Assembly: GCA_014871385.1 (NCBI GenBank)
Contig: CM026426.1
Location: 80,457,566-80,521,565, forward strand
Origin: Ceratodon purpureus
Lineage: Eukaryota; Streptophyta; Bryopsida; Pseudoditrichales; Ditrichaceae
DNA: 64,000 nt
Direction: 5' to 3'
Below are positions 12,655-24,171 of the stretch, piece after piece; the first letter of the stretch is position 1; each line of letters opens with the position of its first letter. Below the pieces are notes generated by a model. It searched no databases. It saw only the letters and a list, made by a program, of their open reading frames with translations, and had not been told where the DNA came from. The position numbers and the translations under genes are program-made.

Positions 12655-13739
12655 AATTTAAATGAAATCCATCACTCTCAGAAGGATCATGAAAGCCACA
12701 ATCTTCTGGCTTCGGAACGCTTCAGAGAGACAAATGCAAAATTGAAGTAGTGTGCAAGAATGGACGGCCTTGACAGAAAAGACCAAAATGAGGAAATAAT
12801 GACAGGTAGGGTGATTGACTACGGAGGAGGCTATGGTGAACGAAGGGTAGCTATGATCACACACAGCGCATAAGCTAAGTGAGTGCAAATCAATCAACGA
12901 AGAACAGCTACCATGACTTTTGTTTCCGCCTACCAAGCTCCCACTGTCGCCATAAGAATTTCTACCCAAACTCCTACGCTTCGGGTTTCCGAACACAGTT
13001 CTCGCTCCGAACAAGCAAGCTCTGACACGACATGCTCATCAGAAACCGAACACAAGAAAATTCAAACCGAACAAAAGCACTAAACCCGTAAACACCAGAG
13101 TCACATTGTCACTCTCAGAAACAGTTGCCAATCCCTCCAGTCCAACTCCGACTTCTCCAAGAGCCCCGACTCCTCAAAAGCTGCCTGCCCCCTCAATCTC
13201 AAACAAAACTTTAGTCTTACACATCGCTACCAACTTGCAAGCAGATGAGAGAAGGCTCATCACTCACTCTAGTCTCACACCACCAACCTCCTCCAACAGT
13301 TACCGTCATGCCAAAAGCCTCCGACTACATCCACTCCCTCAAAGGAATTGAAAATGCACACGCTCAAGGACTCATAAGCCGGTACAAGATCACGACACAG
13401 CAAACCAAATAAAAAAACAGTTCCAAAAGACGTACAACGAACAGGAATATGTCTGAAGCTCAGCCACCATAACCATGATCGTTATGAAGTCAATCACATA
13501 TACACGGCATCAAACATCGAGCATTAGCCTGCATTGCCAGCCTGCCTCCAACCTTGTTAGTGCTCGCAATATTTATTCACAAAATCCTGCCACAAAGCAG
13601 GGATACGATTTGCCAGGTCTTTGCATCCCGTAAATTTTCACCGTCACAAGTAATTTTCAACATATTATCAGGTGATGACAATCACATCAACTTCCTTGAG
13701 TCGGATATATAAAGCCCACGGCCGCAGTCCATGATTTAC

Positions 13740-14210
13740 CTTATACTGTCCATCTGGAACCCGCACTATATCCTTCATGCTAACGACATTCATGTGACGG
13801 TCGTGCGTACTAACTTTATTATCGAAGACGTTTCTGTGGATGTCCCCTGCCTTCAGCGTATCTAATTCAGTCCTTTCAGGATTGCCCTTCAGAATCTGCA
13901 AGATAGGTGATAAAGGAGTGCTTCGCTTCGTTCGCGACACGAAACACTCTGAAAATAACTGCAAGCTCTGGGTGAATTTTCCACCAAGACTCTGATGGAA
14001 CAAAAGTTGACAAAACCGAAAGGGATAAAAACGAAACTCTCCGAATGTCTCATACCAAGAAAGAATCCTTCTCCACTCGGACGATGATACCAACGGATTC
14101 CGCTTGCTGCTCATGCCAATAGCCCCTCCATGATAGCCAGGTATGACCTTAATATCGTCGCCAGTTTTGGAAATCTTCTGAAGTTGTTTCTGTTTGAGTA
14201 CTAGAGTTTC
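13740..14210 (-). pseudogene. SPT5-like transcription elongation factor fragment (KOW region)
   Basis: The clearest exon is 13895-13740: 52 codons with acceptor ATCTTGCAG and donor AAG|GTAAAT. It reads ILKGNPERTELDTLK, then DRHMNVVSMKDIVRVPDG, which fits the KOW-linker region of plant SPT5. An upstream exon from 14210 (acceptor TCTCCTTCAG) contains KTGDDIKVIPGYHGGAIGM, a typical KOW motif. SPT5 binds RNA polymerase II with SPT4 and controls elongation; the whole protein is about 1,000 residues, so this is under a tenth of it. The NGN domain and C-terminal repeats were not seen. Same strand as the polymerase epsilon and RING fragments. Confidence 0.68.
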
Positions 14211-14229
14211 CTGAAGGAGAAACAACGCA

Positions 14230-15170
14230 TAAAATTGATGAACGTTGAGAAAAATGGAAATGAAAGTAGTTGATTCCCGAAAAAGAAATGGGAGAATTGA
14301 TCATCCAATTCTCTGAACATTCACTTTCATGAACTGCGCAGGAATCTTAATTGCTGAGTATGGAGGACCACTAGCATGCATTCCATCTCCATCAGGCTTC
14401 TGGATTTTCTGGAGTTCCTCCACTTAAGGTTCAATACCGTTCGCATCCACAGCCTTCGAAGAGAGGGTTCTTTATGAGTGACCGCCCTCGAACATCATGC
14501 CTCCAAATTGATGGAAGAGCTCCCCTTTTGAGTTCAAAGGCCTAACTCGCATCGTGGCATAGATCTTCTGCTCTCCGCTCCCAATCTTCGCGAACCGCGT
14601 CCCTCCGCCTCTCCCGGTGGCCGCCGCCATGCCTTAATGGAAGCCAAAACCCGGCAACGTGTCCTCTCCTTCAGCCCTGCGACCACCCCTCGCCTTAACT
14701 CCCACACGCACAGAGGGCGCAGGCCTCGTTCGTCTGCCACGGGAGCGCATCCACTCCACTTTCACACTGTGACCTCTCATGTTGAACCGACCAAGTTCCG
14801 CCCATTCCAAACTAACCTCTACCTGAACCACCGAACATAACAATTCTCTTCCTCTCACCAAAACCTGTCGACTGTCCTCCAGCCAACCACAAATCGAACA
14901 ATCCCGTTCCCCCCGCACTGCAACTCGATTCTCATCGTGCACGATTCAATGCAGAGCCGCTGAAGCTCGCATCAATACTCCGCCGACGGGCTGCAGAAAA
15001 CCTCCTCCTCCTCGTCCAATTCTCATGCCTGGCAGGCCATATCAATAACAGAGTACGACGGTGACCCTTCTTGTAGGAGCCAGGAACACGGTGACTCAGC
15101 CTCGAGACTTGGACATTGGCTTCATGTTCGCCTTCTACGTCATGACCCGTAATTTAAATAATCCACGACG
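14230..15170. other. No gene identified
   Basis: GC-rich stretch with overlapping open frames on both strands that look like chance openness. A minus-strand run at about 14460-14330 (GDGMHASGPPYSAIKIPAQF) is the only protein-like piece and has no clear splice borders. Confidence 0.4.
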
Positions 15171-18100
15171 TCAGTGAGCATTATATGTTTGACACTCCTC
15201 AACATTGGAGAGAATTCCTTCCCTTGTCTCCGCTGTCATCTTGAACCTGGGCTTCCGCTTGCCGCTCTTGTACTGTGTCAACTCCACCCTGCATTGGACG
15301 ACAAGATGAGAGTAATTCCACGCCTTAGGCTCGTCCTGTAAGAGCTCATATCTATAGGAGGCCGCGTCTCTGCCAACACTTGGAATTCGGCGGTAGTATG
15401 TTCCACTTATGAGCATTGTATTTGTGGGCCATGTACAGCCCCATCCATCAGTAAACGTGACCCTGTTCTTGTGCACACGCATGTCACAGAGAACCAAGAA
15501 AAAACAGTCTCCGTTTTCAGGTTTGTCGGTGTAGACAACGTAGGTATCTCTTGTCTCCACTCACTCTGCTTCGGTGTCCAGGTCGTCGTCTTCATCGCTG
15601 TCGTCGCCGAGGCCGTCTCCAAAATGGGCCACCCGCTCTACTGCCTGAAGTCCGACCCCGAACCCGAATTCATTCTCAAGATTTGCTTCGTTCTCATGTA
15701 GAGTGAGGACGGGGTTGGCCCACTGTGAGGTCTCCAGTGATTGCTCATTCGCTCTTTGGAACCTCGTCGCGGTCCCCGTGCTCTGCAGAATTGGAATGAG
15801 CTCAAAATCATATAAACTACAAAGTAAATGAAAAGTGTAAACTCACGCAAAGTTAGACATTTGAAGGCCTGACAGTTGAGGGTTCCCAGTCTTCCAGAAA
15901 AGAAAACAAGGTCTCAGCAAAACCAGTGACATGAAGGTTACTTCGCTGCTTCAGATGGACCAAGTGTGTCTACAGCACGTACTTTTAATATTTTGATTCT
16001 ACAAATTGAGAAATACCAAACTCTCTCACATGACCATGGCTATGTTGAGATGGCCCTCTGAACCTAACATCGAGCAAAAAATAGTGAACTCACTACAACC
16101 CGTCAACGCACACTCTAGTCCCTTGCTGAATTGTCCAACAATAACAAACCATTTAGCTCAAACAATCCGCAGACATATGAAGGAAGAACTCACTGGGATT
16201 GGTGTCAGAGGTTGCAGCACTTTTAGGTCCCAGTGCCGCACATGTCCCTGCCGCGCACAGAGCATAGGGTTGTCATCCATACACTCTGCACAGAAGCATG
16301 CTAGTTCCCTAACATGTAGGTACCTCACATCTGTAGGGGACACGGAGGACACGGAATGAACTGATCTACTGCCGGGTATGGCTTCACAATCCAGATCACG
16401 GGACCTATCCACTGCCGAGGGTTCTATGAGGTGGAAGTATCTGATCAGACTTCTCCGGGCTCGCCCATACGCCCGATGCTCTTCCAGCTCTTTGCGATTA
16501 CAGAAGCCAACAACGTCCGCTGCGCTCTGAAGCTTGGTGCGGGATTCGAAATTCATCTCCTCACTTCAAATTGCACACTTGAGCATAGCCCCCGCCCCGT
16601 CATGCAGCCCCTTGCCGTGACCGCTCCCAAAGTAAGACCAAATCATTCGGCATCCATTGGGTAACTCTGGGCTGACCGTGGTGGAAGGATACCTGCGCAT
16701 GCGATTTTGTGAGACGTTTTCTAAAATATTACCAAAGACATTGCAGCAACACTAAATTCAGAAAATACATATAAGAACAGGATGGTTGTCTCATGAGAAA
16801 TACCTGGAGACATGGTACCAGCACCTTCTAGACTTGAACTGAGCTGCACAACCGTCCGACCAAACAATATGCTCGTTCGGTCGGATGTCTCTCTCGGTCA
16901 TATGTCTCCAATGTAACGCAAAGCAGTGTTGCACAAAGACAATATCGTGCTCGGGTGCGTCACTAATATAATATTGGTACTCTGTTAGCAGCTTCGGTGC
17001 ACCACATCCTGGGTCTGCAAGAAACAATGGATTCCAACGATAACATATATGCACAAGAATGGTGATTTGATGCTGCAACCAGTGCATCGACTGCAGCTCA
17101 TGGTACGGCTGAAACGTATAGTTCTCCGCAAAATCCACTGCAGACAAGATCAAATCAGGGGGGAAGGAATCTATAGACTCCTTATACATCTCTGCCTGCC
17201 ACTTCGAAACGTAGTTGTGCAGAATGAAGGGCCGCAGCTTCTTCTCCAAATATTGCAGAAATACTGGCGCTGCAGTGGTCTGATACATCATTCGAAGCAC
17301 CTTGTTTTCTTTTCCCGCTCGCGTTGTACCATGTACCACCATTTCGAAGTTGTGCCATTGGACCTTCAAACCGAGAGCATGGTCTAATTCCCTCGGACAC
17401 AGCAGGAGCATGTCTACACCGCAGAGGTCGCACTCTCCTTTTATGCATTTCTCCGCATGCCAACCATCCTCCTGTATTGGACACATGACGCTATGCCACA
17501 TATAAGTCAATCCTATGAAGTGGCTCAGCTCTGCATGGCATGCGCTTGGCCGATCAGCTATCTCTCCTGCAGTACTAGGCGGACATTTACAAACATCACA
17601 GGTGCAGTCACAGTGCCTTCCATGAATGCCCTTGGATGCGGTTCTCATATTATTCCAGCCGGTTCGTAATTCCGCCATCTTGCAATGGTACCTGCATGCG
17701 CAGGTGTTCCGCTCCAGCAGCCTTCTTACGTAGTATGGTTTCAGAAGCTCGAAGGCCCGCAGCCCCACCTGGCTCTGGGCGTTACTTTCTCTGAATCGCG
17801 TATGGAACTCCAACTGCCAGCAAAGGTCATGACCCACAATCAGAAATCAGTTCTCCTGGATTCTGCCCATCCATCAACCTCTTCGGACCATGACATCCAC
17901 GTAAATATCCCCGAAACATAGCTTGGTACAAGATCTCAGACAGTCACCCTCAACCTATGTCACCGCGAACCATTAAGTAGGCAGCAACTGCCTAGCTTCT
18001 CTGCAGAAATCACTGCCAGTGGCAACCCAGATACCCGGTACGTAGCGGTGCAAATCATGACAATGCATTTATGACCTGGTCATGAAGTATCCCTTTAAAT

Positions 18101-19906
18101 GCGATATCTACAGTTTCGCCATGGTTTGTTTCGAGATTTTGACTGGAGATCTGCCCTTTCAAACAAGCAATTTAAATGATGTGAAGAAGATGGTGTTGGA
18201 TGGTATTCGTCCCTCCTTACCAGATGGATGTCCTTCCTTATTGAAGCATCTGATCGACAGATGCTGGAGCCCAGACGCAGCTAAACGGCCACGTTTTAGT
18301 GAAATTTCCACAGAATTATGCTACATGAAATGTTTATTTCTATCACCAAGTAAGTCTCTTTGTAACTTTTCTTGTTTTCGGGTCATTGCTGAACCTGGCC
18401 CGTGCTTTCCTACGGTTGTTTTTTGAAGTCGCATTTTTTACCCTTTCCTACTTCCAAGTTTAATTGAGACTGAATCCTTTCATAGCTTATCTGTCTTGAT
18501 TAGTGGATGCCATGACACTTTATATCGACCTAATGTAGCAATTAGTACTGCAGTTGCAGCAAAAGTTTGTATTCGTAATACTATATCATGCTCGATGACA
18601 AGCAATTTCAAAGCTAGTTTTGATGGATTCTAAACTACCATGTATTTTACGTCCACAGAATTGACTCGTTGATCCACTAGGAAAGTAGTCAGAAGAGATC
18701 GGCCCATGTTTACATTACCTGTGACACTTGGAGATAGTGAGTTGCATGAGTCTCGCACTCCTTAACTCCAATCCTACGTCTCTTAACGTCTTTTTTGTTA
18801 GGAGAAACAGTAGTCTCCGTCTCCCACCAGGTACAAATTGCTCCTGTCTCCTCTGTTGTCAGGGCGTTGCTCCGTCGTTTTCTGTTCCCCCCGGCCCATA
18901 AATTTTCCCCTGTTTCGTCCACCTAAGCACGCCTTTGGAATGCTTTGCGAACAGAATACCGGGACGCTCCTAATGCCTTGCATATCAATCGCTGTGAATC
19001 GGCTTTGGACACCGCGGCCGTCAGCACAATGTTTCTCACCTTTGATTTGCCCGGTATACTTCCTGATCTTATGGTCTGAAGTGCCCCTCTCAAACTCTGT
19101 ACCGTTGTTGTAGGCACGGAGCGCAACTTCAGAAAAGCAGCGTACAATTCCGGGTCAAGCACGCGGATGCGTTCATCCTGAAAATACCGGTGCCAAACCA
19201 TTCTCTTCTCCTCCTCAGAGAAATCGGAGTCAAACATCCGCATGAGATCATTGACCCCCTTTGAAGCTGCCCAAGAGCACTTACAATTGCGTGGCGTCAT
19301 TCTCTTGCCCTCGACTTCGTCGCCAGCAGCCCATTCACACTCAGTGGCCTCAGTGTTGACGACGTTCTCCTCTAAAGACTCTGTGACGCTTGAAACTCTC
19401 CCACCAGTCTCCACGTCGTTGCGTGGTGCCACATCATCCACACTCTCGGACTCCACGTGAGTCGACTCCTCGTGAACATGTGTACCGGAAGGTCCACCGC
19501 CATCTGCCTCGTCTCCGATAGCTCCAACCCCACCCCGAGCAGTCCAAGTTCTCCACAGCCGATGGTGCTCTTTCTTCTGTCCAGCCCTGCGAATAAACAC
19601 CATCACCGGAATGATAGCTTGTACCAGAATTAACACGCTCTTTCCTGATTGTAGATGTCTCTGCCAATAAAGCAACGTCGACAAACTATGATGCCCTCAT
19701 GTTTCCGTCCTAACTTTGAGCACCCCTTAAGATTGAAATACAACACAGGAGTCTGACATGTAACAGAAGCTGCACCTGTGCTCTCGAGCTCGTTCCTCCT
19801 CAGCCTCCTCCAGTATCTCTAACTCTCGACGGTGCAAATACTCCAGCCTCAGCTCCCGTCGTTGCCCTGCTCCCAATTTTGCATGCTTGTTTCTTTTGTT
19901 ACCCAT
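15171..19906 (-). pseudogene. DNA-transposon gene, five exons, three premature stops
   Basis: Exons 19906-19776, 19586-18719, 17813-16804, 16671-16194 and 15782-15171 have GT-AG borders and consistent phases throughout. They total 3,099 nt (1,032 residues if the stops are ignored). The order of parts is: basic/charged N-terminus (MGNKRNKHAKLGAGQRRE); a DNA-binding-like segment (ICKALGASRYSVRKAFQRR); WWETETTVSPNKKDVKRRR; a Cys-rich block (ERNTCACRYHC, CDCTCDVCKCPP); then a likely RNase H-like core with AVDFAENYTF, HIVWSDGCAAQFKS and FGSGHGKGLHDGAGA; and an acidic linker before a C-terminal domain (TFTDGWGCTWPTNT). Stops interrupt it at 18923-18925 (TAG), 16566-16568 (TGA) and 15561-15563 (TGA). 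I recall similar proteins from transposons of corals, other animals and algae but cannot name the superfamily. It is likely inactive. Confidence 0.72.
18070..18349 (+). pseudogene. Protein kinase C-lobe fragment inside the transposon intron
   Basis: About 90 residues match kinase subdomains IX to XI: KYPFKCDIYSFAMVCFEILT (the invariant Asp of subdomain IX), then DGIRPSLPDGCPSLLKHLI, then CWSPDAAKRPRFSEI with the conserved Arg of subdomain XI. It ends at a donor-like CCAA|GTAAGT. The type is that of plant Raf/MLK-related kinases common in mosses and lycophytes. The catalytic HRD and DFG motifs and the whole N-lobe are absent, so it cannot be an active kinase. It lies antisense in the 899-bp intron (18718-17814) of the transposon gene, which suggests capture of a host exon. 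Confidence 0.72.
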
Positions 19907-19949
19907 CTCCTTAGCCAGGCACAGCCACCATACGAGCAATTTGTAAGTG

Positions 19950-21330
19950 CTGAAGGCAATTACCTCGTTCCCCGATGAGGCATCAATAGCACGATAATTT
20001 AAGGTACACAAAGAACACCAAGAAGTGAATCCATCTCAGCGTAGCACTTGCGGTTCCATCCGCAATCTCCTCTAGCACGCACCGTGAATACTCCAGCGCC
20101 ACCCGTACAAATCCAAAACCCTAGGAAAAACAGAAATACGAACCTTAAATCACCATGCAGCACCTCCCGCACAGTTGTTGACCCTTCCTTGAGGTCCGCA
20201 TGAAGCGTAGCGCCTCCCCCGTCACTGCTTCTCTGCCCCCTACTCCCAATCTCAGAACTCTGTCCCCGCAAGATGTCCCGAACCTGCTCTAGGTGCACCC
20301 TTGCTGCACTGCTTGCTTTTGTCGTCTCAACGCTGTCGGTACAACATCATTGCATCTTCTTCCGAAGCTTGCCTTCCCCACAATCGAGTCCAATCACATG
20401 CATTACGCAAAATTGTTAGTGCTCGAAATTGCACAACCCTAATTACACAGGAACCCTAATTTGCATCCGGAATTCTACACAACATCCTACCATGCATTCG
20501 AAGTACCGCGGGCTCCTCCAAGTCCAATGTTCCTGGAACCGGCATATTTCCGGAATTATTCGATCAAGTGAATTCACAGTAACTCGGACTCTTGAGCAGG
20601 AGTTTGCCTAGTCTCTCAATCCAAAAACCCATGGAACCCGTCGCCATTTGAAATGTAATCAAAAAATTCCCGGCGACTGCACTCAATGACTGACGACCGT
20701 ACCACGTCTGACATGGGCACTTCATTTCTCGCACGAACGAGGCCATCCCAATGTAGCACTCACTGATGACGTTCCCATAGAACCGCTGAACTACCGAGTA
20801 TGGCGTGGCACTCTTCTGGGGCACTTCCATTCCAGTTCCACTTTCCCCACAGTGAATTTCAACTGGAAGCCCATTTTTAAAATTAATCCTTTTGAAATTT
20901 TTTTTTTCCCAAAAAACGAATATCATGCCAATGTTAGAGAAAAAACATTCAGATGCCACAATATTATCCAAAAAGACACCAAAAAGTTCTCTCAAAAGTA
21001 GAGCTCCAAAAACGTCTTGGATATACTTTTCGTCCATCCAATCTTCCGAATGAAGTGAGCGGTGCCCATTTCCAAGACCACAATTCACGAACGGAGTACA
21101 CCATCTGCTCGAAAGTGTTTTCTGACAAAGTTTGCACTCTTTTTTGGTCACTTTTTCAAATGACTGCATTCACTTTGTCGCACTTTGAGGTACTCGTAGG
21201 GCAACGTAAACACCTTACCTTCTTATGCAAATTTCCAGGACTCAAGATGACCGAGTCTATTTTCTATATCCCATCCCACTTTCAACATATCAACAATTTA
21301 TATGGCACTTTTCTTAGAGTTTACGACAAT
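19950..21330. other. No gene assigned
   Basis: Holds one minus-strand open frame (21169-20564, 201 codons; contains GMASFVREMKCPCQTWYG) that I do not recognise and that lacks clear supporting context. The remainder is non-coding, with several CCCTAA-type short runs near 20430-20460. Confidence 0.35.
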
Positions 21331-21511
21331 GGCTGAAATTGGCAACGAGCTAACCACTTTTGTGGTCCACTTTATTGTGCTTCCCCCCGGCGGAGGGGCG
21401 GCATTGATGGCATTGAGGAGAGGCGCAGCAGCAGCTTCGGCATAGAGGGTCGCGGCGCAGGGCACCAGCAGTGGTGAGGTCGAGGGCACTGTCTCTGACG
21501 AGGACGTTCAG

Positions 21512-21991
21512 TTGCTGCCGAACCCGCCGGTCACAGCCTGCCCAAGCCGGCCCCAAGGCAACAAGTCTGCAAAAACCGAGCAACACAAGGCAAATAGGAG
21601 AGACTTGATTCTGAAAACTCAGGCTCAGGCGACTAAACAAATGGCCGCGGCGAATTTGAGGAAGGCGGAGGCCATGGCCGACCACGCCGCGATGTCTCCC
21701 TTTCGGATGCCAATTGACGAGTTGGATGAAGAGGCGAGGGAGTATTTTGGGCTGCGAAGGAAGGAGGAGTTGGAGCGCATCAAAAGACGCATGGACGCAG
21801 AGAAGAGAGTCGCTGAGAAAGACAAATTGGACCACGAGAAGCTGCTGCGGGACAGGGCGGCGGAGGTGCAGGTGTCGAAGAGACAACGTGTGCAGGCAGG
21901 GACAACTGCGGTCGCCACCCCTTCGGCGACTGTGGGCAGCAGCCGTTGCAGTCCACTGCCCCTGCGGAGGAAACTCAACTGGAGGCTGTGA
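21512..21991 (+). CDS. Harbinger ORF1-type protein, C-terminal part (NAM-associated domain)
   Basis: The frame is open upstream from about 21450 and reads PSRPQGNKSAKTEQHK, then AAANLRKAEAMADHAAMS, then LDEEAREYFGLRRKEELERI. This is the RPxGxKxAK plus coiled-coil layout of the NAM-associated C-terminal domain found in PIF/Harbinger ORF1 (Myb/SANT-like) proteins and their plant relatives. In active elements this protein helps bring the transposase to DNA. The Myb/SANT-like part is missing upstream, so this is a fragment. The last 25 or so codons (SSRCSPLPLRRK) look like read-through. Confidence 0.6.
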   Translation: MLPNPPVTACPSRPQGNKSAKTEQHKANRRDLILKTQAQATKQMAAANLRKAEAMADHAAMSPFRMPIDELDEEAREYFGLRRKEELERIKRRMDAEKRVAEKDKLDHEKLLRDRAAEVQVSKRQRVQAGTTAVATPSATVGSSRCSPLPLRRKLNWRL

Positions 21992-22835
21992 CCAACCAGC
22001 CCCCAGCCGAAGTCTCACCACAGCGGACGAACGCTGCAAGCCCCCACGGCGAATTCTCTCAGCCGGGTCCCGAGTTTGGTGAGACCGCAAGTTCGTTTCT
22101 CTCCCTTCAGCATTGTTGTTTTTTGGGCGATGTTTTCTCTCCTCCTCTAGTTGCGGTCACATGCCGATTGCTGCTCCCCTTTTTTTTTGTAGTTCATGCT
22201 GTTGTTTTGCTCTATTGCTGCAGTCGGCTTATTCGTCTTCGGCACTGCTGTGTGTTTATTTTTATTTTTTATTAGCACTCACCTTAAGTCGGCTTCGACT
22301 CATTCTCCCATTTTTTATTTTGTTTTCACCGTTTGCTCCATTCGGCTTTCTCTTCTCGTCAGTTGCGGTCTAGGGTTTTTTGAATTTCTCCTTTTGGTCC
22401 ATTCGGCGTTAACTTCTCAGCACTTGTTTTTTTTTTTTTTCTTTTTTTTTTAATTTCTCTTGCTCCATTCGGTTTCTACCATACAACAATTAATCTCGGG
22501 TTTTTTCTTTCTTTCTCTCGCACCTTTCGGCTTCTACCTCTCAGCAATGCATTCAGATTTTTTTTTTAATTTCTCTCGCTCCATTCGGCTTCCACCTCTC
22601 TGCAGTGCATCTCGTTGTTTTTTTTTTCAATTTATCTCGCTCCATTTGACTCCTCTCAGCACTTGCTCTCGCTTTTTCTTGTTTCCTTCGATCCAGTCAC
22701 AGTCAACTTCTCTCCCTTTGCTGTATCGTTTTTATGTAGTTTGTGATGTTTTGTTGGTTGCGAGAGATCTTTAGCAGATATACGAAATGCGAATTCTTCT
22801 TTGTGACTAATTTATGCAACTCTTAAATCGTGTTT

Positions 22836-23520
22836 ACTTTAGCCGTTCTGTGCCGAACAGTGAATGTCGACTTAGATCAGATTGTTTGGTGTAAATGTAC
22901 TACTCGTCAACGTGGTATTCACAACTTCACAAGGTATTGATCAACACCTTGTCAGTACCAAACACGTATTCGTTTTCAGTTACCGATTGAATTAAGTTGT
23001 TGGATTACTTAGCTCGAAAAGTGGTGGGGTAGTTCTTTAGAATATTTGAGTTTCCTGCCATGGTGGAATGTTGTATCAATTGAGTTGTGATTCAGCATTC
23101 TGTGCCGAACAGTACAAGTAGATCTAATAGAAGAGGGCACTATGCTTCATTACATTGATTGTTCCTTACCGAGTGGCACTTAGCATGAAAAGTGGTAGGG
23201 TAGTTCTTTAGAATATTTGAGTTTCCTGCCATGGTGGAATGTTGTATCAATTGAGTTGTGATTCAGCATTCTGTGCCGAACAGTACAAGTAGATCTAATA
23301 GAAGAGGGCACTATGCTTCATTACATTGACCGTTCCTTACCGAGTGGCACAGCATGAAAAGTGGTAGGGTAGTTCTTTAGAATATTTGAGTTTCCTGCCA
23401 TGGTGGAATGCTGAATCAATTGAGTTGTGATTCAGCGTTCTGTGCCAAACAGTACAAGTAGATCTAATAGAAGAGGGCGCCATGCTTCATTACATCACCT
23501 GTTCTGTACCGAACGGCACT
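22836..23520. repeat. About 170-bp tandem repeat, 3 full copies plus partial ends
   Basis: The marker GTGGTRGGGTAGTTCTTTAG starts at 23021, 23192 and 23361 (spacings 171 and 169). Each unit also holds TTTCCTGCCATGGTGGAATG and ends with TTCTGTGCCGAACAGTACAA. Extra isolated copies of CTGTGCCGAACAG or a variant occur at about 22848 and 23497, so the array once extended further. Upstream, 22260-22700 is a T-rich stretch with repeated CTCCATTCGGCTT motifs. Confidence 0.88.
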
Positions 23521-23897
23521 TTCCGCGTCAATTTCTTCTTATCTTTACTCATTCATGGAATTCAATCAGTCCAAATTAGTGTGTTATGTGCCGAATACCA
23601 CCTTTGTTGTCAATATGTTTTGAGTTTCATCATTCAGTTGTACTTCTGCTTCGACGTCTCTTCTCCTTGCTGTTTGCATTTTTATTTTATTTTTTTTGAC
23701 AGTCACTTCTCACCTCGTCATTGCTGCTCTTTGTAGCAGGTTCAGTTTTTTATATTGCTGCATTTGGTTCCTTCGATCTCTTAGTTTCAGGTCGCTGCAG
23801 TGTCCCGAATGATTTTCTTTTCTCCTCAGCATCGTATGTGCATGCGTCAAGTTCTCTAGGCTGCGGTGTACTAACTACAACTGTGTTGAATGTGCAG

Positions 23898-24151
23898 ATG
23901 ATGCTCAGGGGGGATACTGGACCAATTCACAATGCAACTCTAAATCCCAACCCCAATTTGGAACTCCTCTTAGTCAGGGCAATTCAGATTTTAGGCAATA
24001 TGTGTATGCACAACCTCACCCTGGCATGTACAGTGCACCAAGTGCTAGTACAATAGATGTAAATCAAAATCCCATGTTGGAAACTCCATTGTATGCTTAT
24101 AGAAGTTTTGGACAAGGTTTGATCTTTAATGCCCGATTCTTCTCACAATGA
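23898..24151 (+). CDS. Harbinger ORF1-like N-terminal exon (tentative)
   Basis: After an acceptor (GAATGTGCAG) the frame reads GGYWTNSQCNSKSQPQFG, then QYVYAQPHPGMYSAPSAS, then ETPLYAYRSFGQG, followed by a stop at 24149-24151 or a donor at CAAG|GTTTGA (about 24114). Gln/Pro/Ser/Tyr-rich N-termini like this are usual for plant Harbinger ORF1 proteins. No Myb/SANT part follows. It converges with the transposase gene 20 bp downstream. Confidence 0.4.
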
Positions 24152-24171
24152 ATACATAATTAAATTTTTGT

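Noticed and set aside
8213-14210. Helitron termini around the gene fragments
   Set aside because: No TC start or CTRR end with a hairpin could be identified by eye, so the carrier type is left open.
18923-18925. Programmed stop-codon read-through in the transposon gene
   Set aside because: Three stops of two kinds are spread over different exons with no common context, so decay is simpler than recoding.
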